Shown piece after piece: positions 1 to 12,607 of a stretch of 64,000 bases of DNA. The stretch covers positions 2,620,619-2,684,618 of the forward strand of contig NW_006917092.1 in the NCBI RefSeq assembly GCF_000516985.1, read 5' to 3'. Position 1 is the first letter of the stretch. Each line of letters begins with the position of its first letter. Made by a program: the position numbers and the translations under genes. The DNA is from Pestalotiopsis fici W106-1. Its lineage: Eukaryota > Ascomycota > Sordariomycetes > Amphisphaeriales > Sporocadaceae. The notes below the pieces were generated by a model. The model saw only the letters and a list, made by a program, of their open reading frames with translations, was not told the origin of the DNA and made no database searches.

Positions 1-588
1 GGGTGCTGGCTGGTAGTAGGCCAAAGAGGGCTGGCTCATGTAAGATGGAGCTGCATATGGCTGGTGAGAGTATGCTGGGGCTTGAACAGGTACTCGAGGG
101 ATAGTGGCAGCCGTCATTTGGTGGCGTTGGATCTCTGTCTCCAAGGGCGGCGTAGACTCGTAGTAGTAGTTTGGTGCAGAAACTACAGACACTTGGCTGA
201 CTGATCTGGTCGAAGGCGATGCGTGGCCCTCGAACGAGGCATCGGTGCTCATGGGAGGGGTTGGCGGCATGGCTGCTCTTGATGAGGCATTGTTGCCGTA
301 GTGAGATGAGTTGGGCCGTGTCTCAGACTTGATCGAGGAAGCTGTGGGATGGGTTAGGATCTGTATAGACTTGTTCCTGCGCACCAGTGAACTGTGCTCA
401 CCTTGCTGTGACTGCTGTAGAGAAACTGGAGAGCTCTCCGTTGTCGGGGATCCAGCATCGGCCACCACCAACAGGTTCGAGATAGAGGGAAGCGAGCATT
501 TTGAGGCCTCGTCTATCGGAGGCGAAGGCGGAGGCTGAGGGTAACCGTAGTGAGCACCAGGCTGACTTGTGTATATAGATGCTGCCAT
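1..588 (-). CDS. N-terminal part of a probable Con7-like C2H2 transcription factor (partial)
   Basis: Two exons are visible on the minus strand: 402-588 and 341-1, joined across a 60-bp intron (342-401) with GTGAGC donor, a CTAAC branch-like motif and CACAG acceptor. The start is the ATG at 586-588. About 175 residues remain before the window edge. The protein is low-complexity and rich in Pro, Ser, Tyr and Gln, with SLPSISNLL, a PPTPPMSTD stretch, a YYYESTPPLE stretch and a Tyr/Pro/Ala/Gln-rich end. From memory this arrangement resembles the N-terminal half of the fungal conidiation regulator Con7, whose zinc fingers would lie further left, outside the window. The zinc finger is not visible, so the family call is inference. 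The coding nature is supported by an intron that keeps the frame and by an uninterrupted 113-codon second exon. Confidence 0.55.
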   Translation of the reverse strand, partial: MAASIYTSQPGAHYGYPQPPPSPPIDEASKCSLPSISNLLVVADAGSPTTESSPVSLQQSQQGEHSSLVRRNKSIQILTHPTASSIKSETRPNSSHYGNNASSRAAMPPTPPMSTDASFEGHASPSTRSVSQVSVVSAPNYYYESTPPLETEIQRHQMTAATIPRVPVQAPAYSHQPYAAPSYMSQPSLAYYQPAP

Positions 589-2748
589 TTTTGCAAGTAC
601 GTGATGTGTATGTGTGTATGTACGTGTCAAGCGGTTCTTTCTTGTTGGCGTTCCAATTAGCGTGTATGTGTAGTAGTAGAGTATTATAATAGTTGTCGGA
701 TTGTTGCCAGAGTATTAATACGGTCGAACAGATGGGATTCTGAACTGTCGAGGAGAGATAGCACCGGGACCGTTGATGTAAGTAAGTAGTATTAAAGTAA
801 AAAGAATCTTGATCTAGTCAAGTGTTTGTTTTGGGGTAGGTTGGCAAATTGGTGTGGGAGTGGTGGTCACTTATGTACGGCTGGCCATGGAAGTCGACGA
901 CGACGAGGATTGGATCTGTATCTAACAGATCTCCCGGGAGTACATAGAAGAGAGACGATCAAGCGTCAATCTCCAAGATAATCCCTGGGCAGCAGCTGTC
1001 ACAAATTGTGTGTGGGTCTGACCAAAGCTCTTCGAGGGGGTCACGGCAAGACCTGGGATGAAAGCAGTGGTGATCGCCGGTGTCGAGAGGTACTCCTGCG
1101 TCAACGGTAGGGAAAGAAAGGAAAAATAAAAGTAGTACGTACTTTGCTGCTATAGGCCAGTAGTACGTACCCGATGTATGGAGCCCTCTGACGAGCTTTA
1201 AAAGACTCTTGCCATGTCTTCTTACCATGTCCTTACCTTACTCTGGGGGTGCCGGTGAGATCGAGGAATGCCTGTGCTCGTCCGCCCCAACATATTGAGC
1301 ATGTCCCTGTTGGACAGGGGTCCTGGTATGGACCAGTCAGTCCCGGAACATGGCTTGCATGGATTGAACAAAGGTCGAATGAACTTGGGTGTCGCCTCTT
1401 TTTTTTTGGGCTTGCTTGCTTGCATGTCTGCAGTCAGTATGGTGTCTAGTTCATCGGTACACTAGGTACGAGCAGTGTGTGTGCTAGAGTAGTGTAGGTA
1501 CACAGCAGACAGAGGAAAGAGACAAGCCAAAAAGAGGTGAGGCAGGGATGGGCAGCAACAAAGTATCCAGGGATCCTGAGAAAGGTCAAACGGTCACTGG
1601 TTATGCACCAGGGCTCCTTTCTCAAGGCTTCTGGGGTGCCGAGGCGGCCAGGTCCACAGTACAGACTTGTGTTCTTGCCTGGTCCTTGACAATCGGCTGG
1701 GGGGGCCCCCCGGGCACAAGAGCACCAAATGTATTCATTTGCGCGGGCTCGGCTGCGGATGGTACTTGGGTGTGCTAAACCATTTATCCCAGAAGCCGGC
1801 CGGCCCCACATGCACTAGAGAGCATTTTGACCTTAACACGCTAAACCGGAAGACGTAGCATACTACACCTACACTAGCCCAAATGTGTCTGTCAAGGTAC
1901 TGGGTATCGACCAAAAAAGAATTCGAAAGCCCTGTTCAATTCTTAAAAGTATCCTCTGTCTGTCTGCGTTGCGGGTGAACGAGGCGCAAAGCACTCCCGG
2001 GGCACTACTACCGTTTTTGGGGAGGGATGCCGCCCGGAAAGCTGGTCTGCGATCCCATAGATCCCTGGTGCGCGTGCGCTGGGATCATGTTTGGGGACAT
2101 GGGTCTTGGCTGGCTCTCCTGGGGGAACTTGAGACGATAATCGACTCGAGTTCTGTCGTCCCTTGTCTTGGGTTTGATGCCGCAACAGCTTCATCGCATC
2201 AATGCTGTTGCTCGCTGGCTGGGCCCCCCGTTACATTCACTGCCTTTGGCTCAGGCTGTGACCGGATTGTACAGTTGATCTTATGCCGTTCATCCCCACG
2301 ATTCCAGCCAAGCACGTCCCCAAACCAACCTGTCAACCCCATCTCCCATGCAGTCAATCTTCGGATGACCGGTTCATGTGTTGCAGAATGTTTGCATCTG
2401 TTCTGAGTTCAGGCCGTCCGTCATGGTCCATCATTCCCCCTCCCCAATCTCACATCTCCCATAAACCCACCAGGGTAGCATCTGGGCATGGTCAGATAGT
2501 CGTGGTGGAAACAGACGACATGCTGCCAAACCTGCAACAAGGGACGAAGTCAACCTTTCGGCTGCACAAGTTTCCGGCCTGTCAAGAAGAAGAAGGGGCC
2601 ACTGTTGCTTGTCTAGCGCTATGTATGAGCTGGCTGCGTGCCTGGAACTCAAAACCGAATAACTATGTACTACATGATGTGGTTCATCATCATAGCACGT
2701 TCCGGATGTAGCATAGAGCAGGTATACACGAGTCTATGTTCGATGACT

Positions 2749-2789
2749 GGCAGGCAGGTAGGCAGGTAGGCAGGCAGGCAGGTAGGCAG
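2749..2789. repeat. GGCA/GGTA tetranucleotide repeat
   Basis: About ten tandem four-base units alternate between GGCA and GGTA. The two unit types differ by one C/T transition, so this is an imperfect microsatellite. It lies in the gene-free stretch. Confidence 0.9.
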
Positions 2790-5518
2790 ACATGCAACCA
2801 AGCATGTCGTGTTGTGGTATCTGTGTCTGGTTGGGTGGCATGACGTGACGGACGACGATTATGGTCGGTCTCTCATCAACGATCTTCAGCGATCATACAA
2901 CGCTGGCTTGCTTATTCATGTGTGCGCATACGTAGGAGGAGCCTTACGGCATAGCGGGGACCCGGGGGACTGACTCACCTGTCGAGAAAAGCCTTATGAG
3001 ATCTCTCGCCGTGAAGGTTATTGAGATCTCATACCCAATACAGAACTACGTCCGCTGCTGAGGCAGATCTCGTGGTCCACTGTGAATGCGATGACCCCCC
3101 CGTCACGATGCCTGGTGGACAAAACTCGATCTTTGCCTCTGCCAGGCCCTGCCAGAGCAGTCGAAATACAGGTTCACGCTTTGGGCGCGACGTCATCTCT
3201 TTCCCTCTCGGCCGCCGTGGTGCTTCGGTTCTCGATCATGAATATCCCGCGCACCCGGCGCCAGCCAGTCACGCTTTGGCGTTTGAGAAGGGAAAGCGGC
3301 TGCATTAGTACGGTGGAAGTTGCCGGCCACCCTCGACTGCTGCTAGCTAAGCAGTCTGAATGTCCATGAGTCGCCAATGCCTTCGGAAGAGGCGTTCTTG
3401 TTAATGTTTCGTGAATGGATGCCAGGGGTTCCTCCTAGAAACGGAGGTTAATTTGATATGATCTTCAGCTTGGCGCCAGGAGTCGGCCCTCGCTTGCGCA
3501 GGGTGGTCTGAAGAGCATACAGGGGCTTGCAGGGGGTGATTCCATTTAGGGGTCCAGGTTACCAGATCCTGGTATCCGCCTGCTTTTTTGTCCAACCGAC
3601 TATTCGGCACATATTCTGAATGATCAACGAAACGTGAGGCATGGCATTAAAGTTCTGCTAAACTCCCGAGGGCTGATCTGTGAGACCCCAAACCAAGCTG
3701 GGGTAAGGCCCAGTGGTAAATGCAGCTGAGCCGAGTCTTTTTGCGGCCCAAGATTGGGCTGTATGTAACCGATCTGTGGGAGAATTGCTGAGTAGGTAGT
3801 AGTACACTATGGATTTCTGGTCAATGTGACCTCTTCCTACCCATCGACAGGCGCATAATTCGCCCCATACTTGCACACTATGCACATAAGCAAGAGCAGC
3901 GGGTTTCGAGTGTGTTATCCCGGAACTATGGCTCTGGGTTTCGGGGAGCATGAGCCGCATCGCGACCCAGGATATATGGAAACTATCACATAGTACAAGC
4001 AGGTAGGTAGTAGGGAATAATAATAACAATAAGAGCAGTGCCTATCAGAGGAGTCGGAGCAATGCTGACTGGCGGCCGCGAGCAGAAATGAAATAGCCGA
4101 TGTCTGTGAGCGACCGGAGAGAGAGCCGATGCTCGCACAGATGCTAAGTCATGCTGAGTAAGTTGGTTAGTGGCCGAGTGAGTTGTTTGTTCTTAAGCAG
4201 TTAAGCTGCACACTCTCTTGCGCTGGCGTTTGTGCCACTACTGTACAGGCTAAGGCTCCTAAAGAGACGCCAGAACTACGCCAGAATGCGCCACTGTGCT
4301 TTTTTGACTTTACCCAAGTCTAAGCCGGAATAATGAGTGCCGCTGATCATCACCTACGCTTGCCGCTGGCAATTGAATCAGGAGAATGTCCGATAGCCTG
4401 CAGAAGCCTGGAGGCCGGTGCGGATTTCTGGTATATTAGTGTCTCGATTGAAATAAAATTCCTCCAAGGCTGAGTTGCACGTAGTATACCTAGGTAATGT
4501 AGTGGCCGGATGAGTAAATAGCAGCAAGTTATGGGGCAAAATGAGTGGGTGCCTGCTATTCTTTCCGACTTGGGTATCTTTGCAATTAGTTGTGATTCGA
4601 GGCGACTTCTTGGAAATTCATAATTGTTCTTCCTAGTAGCAAACATATTAGTCCTCGTGCCGCGAAACTTTGGCGCCTAAATAAACACAAGCCGCGATCT
4701 TCTCCGCCTTTGTCAGATGATAATAGCCCATTTCCGTCCGGGATCTCATGATAATCGCCGTTTACCGAATGCCAATGTCCGCTATAGCGCTGCTAGGAGC
4801 GTGAAAGGGGCCATTTAGAGGTCATAATGAGGCAGCTAGCAGCTACCGTCTACGCAGGACTGTGATATACTCGTCCGTGCAATCCACGATAACCTTGGAA
4901 GTCTTCATGTTATAGAGCGTTCATACAGGCGTTAACCCCCTGGGTTACCATGTACTGTTGGGTGGTTTGCTAGCATCCCCCAGCTTCGCAAGCCCGTCGA
5001 GCGTTGAGATTAGGGGAGCTTGGGCCCAAATCTTCAGTGCATCTCACTGAGAAAGGACCTAACTCTGATCCATCATAGCGCGGCAACAGCTACAGTATTT
5101 TGTACTAACCGAAGATGGATACCAGTTCGTAAGGCTCTGTGGCCGTTGGAAAGGCGTAAAGGGAAGTCCCTGCTTTTGCCCTGTTAGCCGCCTGGAATTG
5201 GTAGTTCATCTGGGTTGCCCCTTTGGCACTAGCTCATGAGCTGCGTCATCAGTCTAGCCAGCCTCGGAGCTAATTTTCATTATTATTATTTCGTATCGGT
5301 GTCTGTGTGGACAAGCCTGCTCCATGGGGCTCTCTGGGGCTCTTTTTGGGGGGAGCAGAAGATGATGATGCTCAGTGTGGCTTCTCAACTGACTGGCGAG
5401 TAGCGGTCTTTCTTCGGGCTTTTGACTATCCAAACCACGAGCCCCTCCACACCTGGGAGACAGCGGACTCTGTGCGTAGACTACACTACACGCTGAATGA
5501 ATAGCACACAGGCACTGG

Positions 5519-5563
5519 CACACACACACACATACACTACTGTGGACAGGTAACATACACTAC

Positions 5564-5618
<55 letters not shown>
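5519..5618. repeat. CA repeat followed by a long ACT trinucleotide repeat
   Basis: A short (CA)n run at about 5519-5532 is followed, after some 25 bp, by an (ACT)n array from about 5559 to 5618 with one AAT interruption. There is no coding context. Confidence 0.9.
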
Positions 5619-5620
<2 letters not shown>

Positions 5621-8169
5621 GTACGTACTGCCGAGAGCCTCCATTTCGGGTCAAGACCTCTTGTGAAGATCATCATCCCCTAGGGCCTTCTACGGCATCT
5701 AAACAAGACCCATCAGCGAGATCCGGTCCTCGTGCGCGAAAAGGAGCAGGATTTCCATCCCAACCCCAAGCTCGGCGAACACTCTGCGCTCTCGAATCTT
5801 GGAGTGGATTGGCCACCACCCGAGCGAGTGCCGTTGAAGATGATGTCTGTCTGCCTGCGATACGGTAGATGAAGCTCACCATTTGCCCTCCGCCGCCCGG
5901 CATATCGGTCGAGCTGACAGGCAGTAGCAGACCCTGCTGACAATCTGAGGAGCCAACGACGGCAGATCTACCTGATTACATCATACAATCCGAGTCGTAT
6001 TCAAGAGACTCGGAATCGACTCAGTTTGTGCATGGTTCCGCCGGATCGTGCAACACCCCAAAAACGCGACATACTTTGTACCAGACGTTGGGGTGGGATG
6101 GATATGCGAGGGAAAGAGAGTGAGAGTGAGAAAGGATCTGACAAAGCAGTTTCGCATCATTCGTCTTGGAGGTTATGCTGTCGCAAAGAGGCCGAGCCGA
6201 CATCATGCCGCTCTGTCCGGACCACAAATGTGCCTCACGGGCATTGCTGCATCTGCGGGCATGGGAAGACAACCGTATGATTAAACTCAATGATATCTAT
6301 TCCGTAGTCTCTGAGAATTCTCCGCGCCAACTTGGGGTATCTACCCATTTGACGAAGCTCAAGCCTACCTAGTTAACAATCGTTTCAAGTAGCTTCAGGG
6401 CAAGGTTGGTCATCGCCGATCGACTTCAACGGTCTACACGGCAGTCAGACCACTAAGACCAGATCCATTCCACTGATGTCATGTCATGCCGAGTCATCTT
6501 GTTCGTCGTCAGCCCATCAAGCTTGTTGTTTTGTTGCAGGTGCCACCAAGCAGTGAGGAATATAGTCGACTATAATGAGTTTCATGCTCATGCTGCTGCT
6601 GTTGCTGCGAATAACAAGCTGAATATGCAAGTTTGCTGCCAAATGTACAATCTAAACTGCTTTAGGTATGACACACACTTTGAGTAGATGCATTTTGCCC
6701 AACACCTGACGGCTACCAGGGACAAGGCTTGAAAGAAGGGGAGGGTGTCTTGAGAGCCGTTTGTTGTCAGTATCATTATTATGAGCCTCATCGTATCCAG
6801 CGTGAGGTAATGATATCCCAAGGCTCATTCATCTCAAGGTTGGGATCCCATGGGGCGCATGAATCGTCCGATCAACCACTCATTCCGTCCCATCTATCTG
6901 CCGCCCGAGGTTATTAGATGGCATCTCCCGTGATTCTAGCGCGCTTCTAGAAGCCCGCTCTGAACCCTGCTGAAGATCGCCCGAACTGTCCCAAGGATCG
7001 ACCTTGGGGCCTGCTAATAATACCCACAATCACACAATTACCAAAAAGGCGGTAGGTAATCAGCAGCCAGCGATTTAGGCGGGGAAGAGCAAACAACAGA
7101 CAGGAAGAAAAAAAAACTTTAGTGAGCGGCTACCACAAAAACACGTGTTCGTGCTACGCTGTTCCTTCTTATCCATTTCCCCCCCCCCCTTTCAACACAG
7201 GCGTGATCCATGCTTGACGTGCCTCTCGGCATGCGGTGAGAGCATCACCCTTTGAAAGACAAACATGTCGACTGCGCCCAGCGGGATTGCGACAAAAAAA
7301 AAATAGCTAACCGAAACGCGCCGTAGCACCTCCAGAAGCACGGCCCGGACGCTGGTTCGGAGGCTGCCCATATGTTCATGTGACCAAAAAATGTCACGGC
7401 ATTTCCGGATGTTTGCCCAATCCTTTCTTTCGCGGGCGCCGCCGGATTTGCCCGCATCATTAATTCAACCACTGATCTCACCTTGGCCAGCACTCAAGGA
7501 TCTGGATGCCCAAAAGGACCACAAAACAAACTATTGTTGTTGTTGTTTTTGTTTTTGTTCTTATTGCTATTTCTCAAATTGTTGTGATTGATTATGTTGT
7601 GGTAGTACTAATCTGTACTGAGGGCTGCTGTTGCGGGCGTGCGGGCGCCGCCGATGCTAATTGTCCGCATGGTAGTAAGCAGACCTACTACTTGCTACCC
7701 AAATTATGGTCGTGCTCGGATCGGTTTCTGACTGGTTACAATTGCGACTATGATTGGACGCGATGCGACCGTTGTTATCCTCTTTCCTGTGGCACCCCAG
7801 TCGACTTGATCTCCGAAAGCCGCGACGATCATCCAAATCGCTCGACCGACAGGGAGACAGGCAAATGGGTCGGCAGGTCTGGCTGGCTGGCTGGCAGGCA
7901 GGCAGCACTCTCTTCTTTGTCACGATTCTTTTCTTTGCCCGTCTCAACACGGTTCAAGTCCCACTCACGTATTGGCGGCATCAACACAGACACAGCTTTG
8001 CTGGCCACTGGAGCCACAGTCTCTCGCGTGACGTAGCGGCTGCTGAGAAATGCTCAAGATGCTGTGCTGGCGGCTCGTGCCTGCGTGCCTGACAAGCCCG
8101 GGCTTCCGTACGTCCTGGGATATCGCTTGCTGAGCAGGATTATCGGCTTGTCGCTACGAAGGTCAAAAT

Positions 8170-8192
8170 TTCTCTCTCTCTCTCTCTCTCTA
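8170..8192. repeat. CT dinucleotide repeat
   Basis: About eleven CT units in tandem within the gene-free stretch. On the minus strand it reads as a GA tract, a common element of fungal promoters, but no gene starts nearby. Confidence 0.9.
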
Positions 8193-11100
8193 TGGATCTG
8201 ACGGTACCTGCCTACCTCGCCCCGATATCCATGCCCCTGGAATCGATACTCTCCATCTTCTTGGGGGCAGTGTGCAAGGATCCCCAGCAAGGTAAGGGTT
8301 CTATCAGATGGGGGGACGATGGCTATCGTTCGGCAGAGCGCTACACTCATTCAGGGATATCGCGGCCGTCATTGTGGTCTGATGTGGCTGCATACGTGCT
8401 ATCGTGATTCGTGAGTCCAAAATTGACCTCGAATCCTGGCATTTAGACATGACAATCGCTTTTATCTCCGATGGGAAAATCTGGATCGATGGCCTGTCTA
8501 GGACTCTCTTTTCAGCCTTTGGGTGGCTGCTTATACCCTGCGGAACGGTGCATCACCCGCGGAAGCGTCCAAAGTACCGCTCCACAAGCCACGAGACGTG
8601 TCAGCAAGATGCCGAGAGATCTTTAAACCTTTATTGTCGGCAATGTGGAGGATAGGTAATAAGTCTGTAGTATCACAGCAATCAAACCAGAATCGATACA
8701 AGCCCCTCTGTAACGTACAGGTACCGACCAGCCATGCATAGTGCCTCTCCATCTGGTGGAAAGCATTGATCATATCTTGATCCAATATCCAGTGAGGGCA
8801 GGCTAACTGCTGACCTATACAACTAAAGGGTATCCTAACGTATTATGTTTATCTTGTTCCAGGATGCTCTGTCCATTTCTGTGTGCTAATGTGTCCTGAC
8901 TGCTCAACGTTTGGCCAGGAGTCAGGACTTTAGGTGCGAGGGCCGTTGAGAGTGCATGGACTGGGTCCTTAAAAGTCGAGATGAAAACCACGCGGCGAAT
9001 AGGGATGGTCCCTATAGAGCCACGCGACTATATGGACGCTACTATATACGACCAAATTGGCACCGCACCCTCGCTTCCTGCCATTGCTGGAGCTGCCACC
9101 TAAGCGACGTTCCAACCAATATGCCATTGCATTGAAAAGTAACCAAATGAGAACCACATGTAATCATATTCTTTGTCGCGATGCCTGAAATTACGTGGGA
9201 ATCTATTCAACTATACTGGACATTTTCAAAGTATCTCCCGCTATAGCGCCTTGCAACTTTGTTTCTCGTGTGGCAATCTGAATGAGAGATGAACAGAGAC
9301 AAGATCCGTCCACCTTGTGCACAAAACTATAATATTATTGTTCATTGCATTTACTGTTTTGGGTAGTCTTTGGAGGACGTCCCTGTTGAAGATCTCGCCC
9401 GCGGGGCAAGAAGAGTGAGTCCCGATACGACGAGCAAGAGGCAGGGAGTCCATCGTGGACCCTTGACCAGGGGTACCTGGGGAGAGGTCTGGAAGAAGCC
9501 GCCCAACGGTTCTCCATCCGCATCTCCTCTGTTTATCTCGAAGTTGCTGTTTCCGACCAGTAACAATTCGCCCTCAAGCTTCGCCTTGCCTACCTAAACT
9601 TCACTCCAGTACCCAACATTTGACTCAGTGTAGGCGGCGGCTCTAATTCCTTTCTGAACCCCCAGCCCCTGATATCCACGCGGCTTATGGCGCCCTAGGA
9701 ATCTCACCTGAGCAAATTGTCTGGGCAAAGTACGGCAAGTACAGATATTCAGAAGAACATGACATGACTCTTGATTCTCGCCGTTTCAGTGGACCCAAGG
9801 TCAATATTTGCTGGAGCCAACATCCGCCGTCCTGCCTGCCTGTCTTGCCCACCCGCCCACACAACCTGACATCTGCTATTCGATCGCGGGTTCAATACCC
9901 TCCAAATTCCGTTTCCAAGTCCTTGGGATCCATTTCCACACCCAGATGAGATGTTGGCCCTGCTTTTTTCTCCTCTGGTTTTCCCCACCAAAACCTCGAC
10001 CGCGATCCTGGTGCACTCATGATTCGCAGCAGGGATAGCGCGGGCGAGACGGGACAAAGTTATCTGACGGAAACTGGCGATGTAACCTCGCAGACCAGAA
10101 TGCCAATGAGTTCAAGAGGCTTGCCCAGCCCTGAGTGACATCAACATGCCGCAGAGAGAGCAGGGGGGACAAATACAGACAGCAAAAGGTAAATATGTTC
10201 TGCTGCAGTAGTGTATTGCCGTGTGGTATGGCACTTTACTGTACTATGTAACTGCCGCCCTTTTAGCAGAAAATACGTAGTTGATGCAACTCTGCCTGTG
10301 ATGCAAAGAGAAGAGGCTTTTTTTGTCCCCTACCCCCTTCTTGCAAAGTATAATTCTGGCTGATCGTTATTCAGCCAAGTATCATTCTTGCTTTGCCCGT
10401 AGTCCAAACCGTTTTGTTCCATCGACTACACAGTACATGCTACGTACTCACTTTTCCCTACGCTCCACCACTCTGGCAAGCATGTAGCCCCCATTTTGTC
10501 CAAAGAGGCTTTCGTCGTCATGTACCTACTCCTTGCATCCCAGCCCTTCGGCGACAGCCTGCCGAAAGCTTTACGAGATAGAGGAGTCTCGGGGGTCTGT
10601 CACCTGAAGATCCTCACTGCCGATCAGTAAATCTTTCGATGAGGTACTCCATCTACTACTATCACCGAAAGTTTAGGGGATAAAGTAGTGGTCGTAGTAT
10701 GTAGGCTGTACCTGCAAGGCGCAGCAGCCGCAGTAGTATTGCTCGCTCCGGATCCGTTCGCTGCCTCTCTGTCTTTTTGCTTTTCCCAACTCTTGTGGCC
10801 GACATGCCTCGAACCTCGAACCTGAAATTCCTTTCCCAAAGTGTGAAGATGGTGTCAGCCCTAGGTTCAATTTCCTTGGTGATGGTTCTTGACTTGTCCT
10901 GCTTGTCATCACACACACATGTACGTACATGCAACTAACTATTTTACACACACACAGGTCCGTACATATGTATGTGTGTGAACGTTGTATGTACAGTAGC
11001 GCACTGTCACTTGCAGATTGGCTCCGCAGATGGTAACCAATATTGAAGATCACGATCAATTGCCCCATGCTCCGGATCCTTCCAGCGCGGTGATGATGCT

Positions 11101-12585
11101 GTTCTGGGCGATGATGTGAACCCACGGCAATGGGACAGAAAGATGTTCCCTCCCCACCACCACCCACCCACGAGAAGAGGGCCAGCCAGAACCCACCTTG
11201 CGTGCTCTGGGCTGCGTCCCAAGAACGGTCATACCACCCATGTATGTCCATCCCTCCCCCCTCTCCCCTGGTGGCCCTTCAGCCTACCTACCTACCTACA
11301 ACTACGTATTGTCACTGCTGTGCCGGTGTACCAGAATCAGAAGAGAAAGCGCGTCTGCCAGTTGGTCCTCTTTCGAGATTCCCGTTCTCCATTATCATCA
11401 CAAGGACCGCCAGTTGCTGCTGCATTGGCCTCCCCGGCTGCCGGGCTTGCTCTCCGCAGTGGGCTGACCTGGCCGTCCGAGATCGACGTTGCTTCTCTGC
11501 TTTATCCCATGCTCTCCTGGGTCGCGGCAGTTCAGTCGGAGCAGGCATGGTAGGCCCCAAAGAGGGATGCTGCCGTGTACCCGCACGCCAATGTCGTGTT
11601 TCTTTCTTGTTTATACATTTCGATATGTGGTCAGCAAGAGAACTAGAGTAGCATTGAGGGCGAGCAAGAAAAAAAGACATGAAAAGAAAGCAACATTGCC
11701 AAAAAGCCACTGCGAGAAGACTTCCCAAAACAGTGAGTCCAACACAGGTGGCTACCCGAATGAGCAGAGGATCGATGATTACAGCCGACAGGGCTCTCTG
11801 GCCGATCCATGCCAGGGCAAGCCAAGCCCCTGGTATTCTCACATCTCATTTCAATATCTTACCATGTCCGTCTTTCTCTCACGCATAATACATGGTATTG
11901 CAATTCAGACTTTTCTCAACGGCCGCCCAGCAGCTAATCCGTTTCACGTGGCTGATCGCTCTCTGGAGGAAGCATCCCGTCGTGGATCAGCCGTGTTCCC
12001 TTCCCTCCCTTTCCCAGCCCGCAGCCGCTGCATGGTCGGTTCGAGATGCCCTTTGCTTTTAGAGTGGGAAATCAATATACGTAGATCAGCGCCCATTGTC
12101 AAGATTGAACCTCTTTTTCTTTTAATCCTTATATGCAAGCCACTCATACACAACGGGAAATTTCAAAAGCCTGACCCAGGCGCCAGGGAAAAGACATTGC
12201 TTTCTTTTCCCCCCCTTGCTGCAAAATCGTCCGACGGCTGGAAAATAAAAGCTAAAATGAACCTCGAGCCCATGCTTTCCCACGTGTCTACAAAGTACAT
12301 ACAAGTCATTAATTAGTGGGAATTTCGAAAGAGCGTGCCGCAGGTGCCGCAGTGTTTCCTCTGACCGTACTATAGCGTATTCCCTCCATCTCGACAAGAC
12401 AGATAAAAAGGCATCACTGTACATTTTACCTGAAATTAAGCTCGACTAGGCAAAATTCCTTTATTCACCTAATGATTGCTTCTACTGGTGCAAACCAAAG
12501 GTACAATTGAAAAGATTTGCCCTCTTACCTATGCCATGCTCGTACCTGCAAAGAAAACTTTACAAAGACTTGACCATACAGGCAG

Positions 12586-12607
12586 AGACAGACAGACAGA
12601 CAGACAG
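12586..12607. repeat. GACA tetranucleotide repeat
   Basis: Five to six GACA units in tandem in non-coding sequence. Confidence 0.9.

Noticed and set aside
1885..2711. Overlapping plus-strand frames of 173 and 142 codons
   Set aside because: Ser/Cys/Arg/His-rich, no start context, no splice partner that extends them, and they overlap each other in different frames.
9885..9905. GGTTCAATACC, similar to a tRNA B-box
   Set aside because: The T-stem does not pair fully and there is no A-box, D-arm or acceptor stem upstream. No tRNA gene could be folded.
11489..12316. Open frame of 275 codons on the plus strand, the longest in the desert
   Set aside because: The translation has no domain, no conserved-looking core, mixed low-information composition, and is overlapped by equally long frames on the other strand. 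One chance frame of this size is expected in 16 kb.
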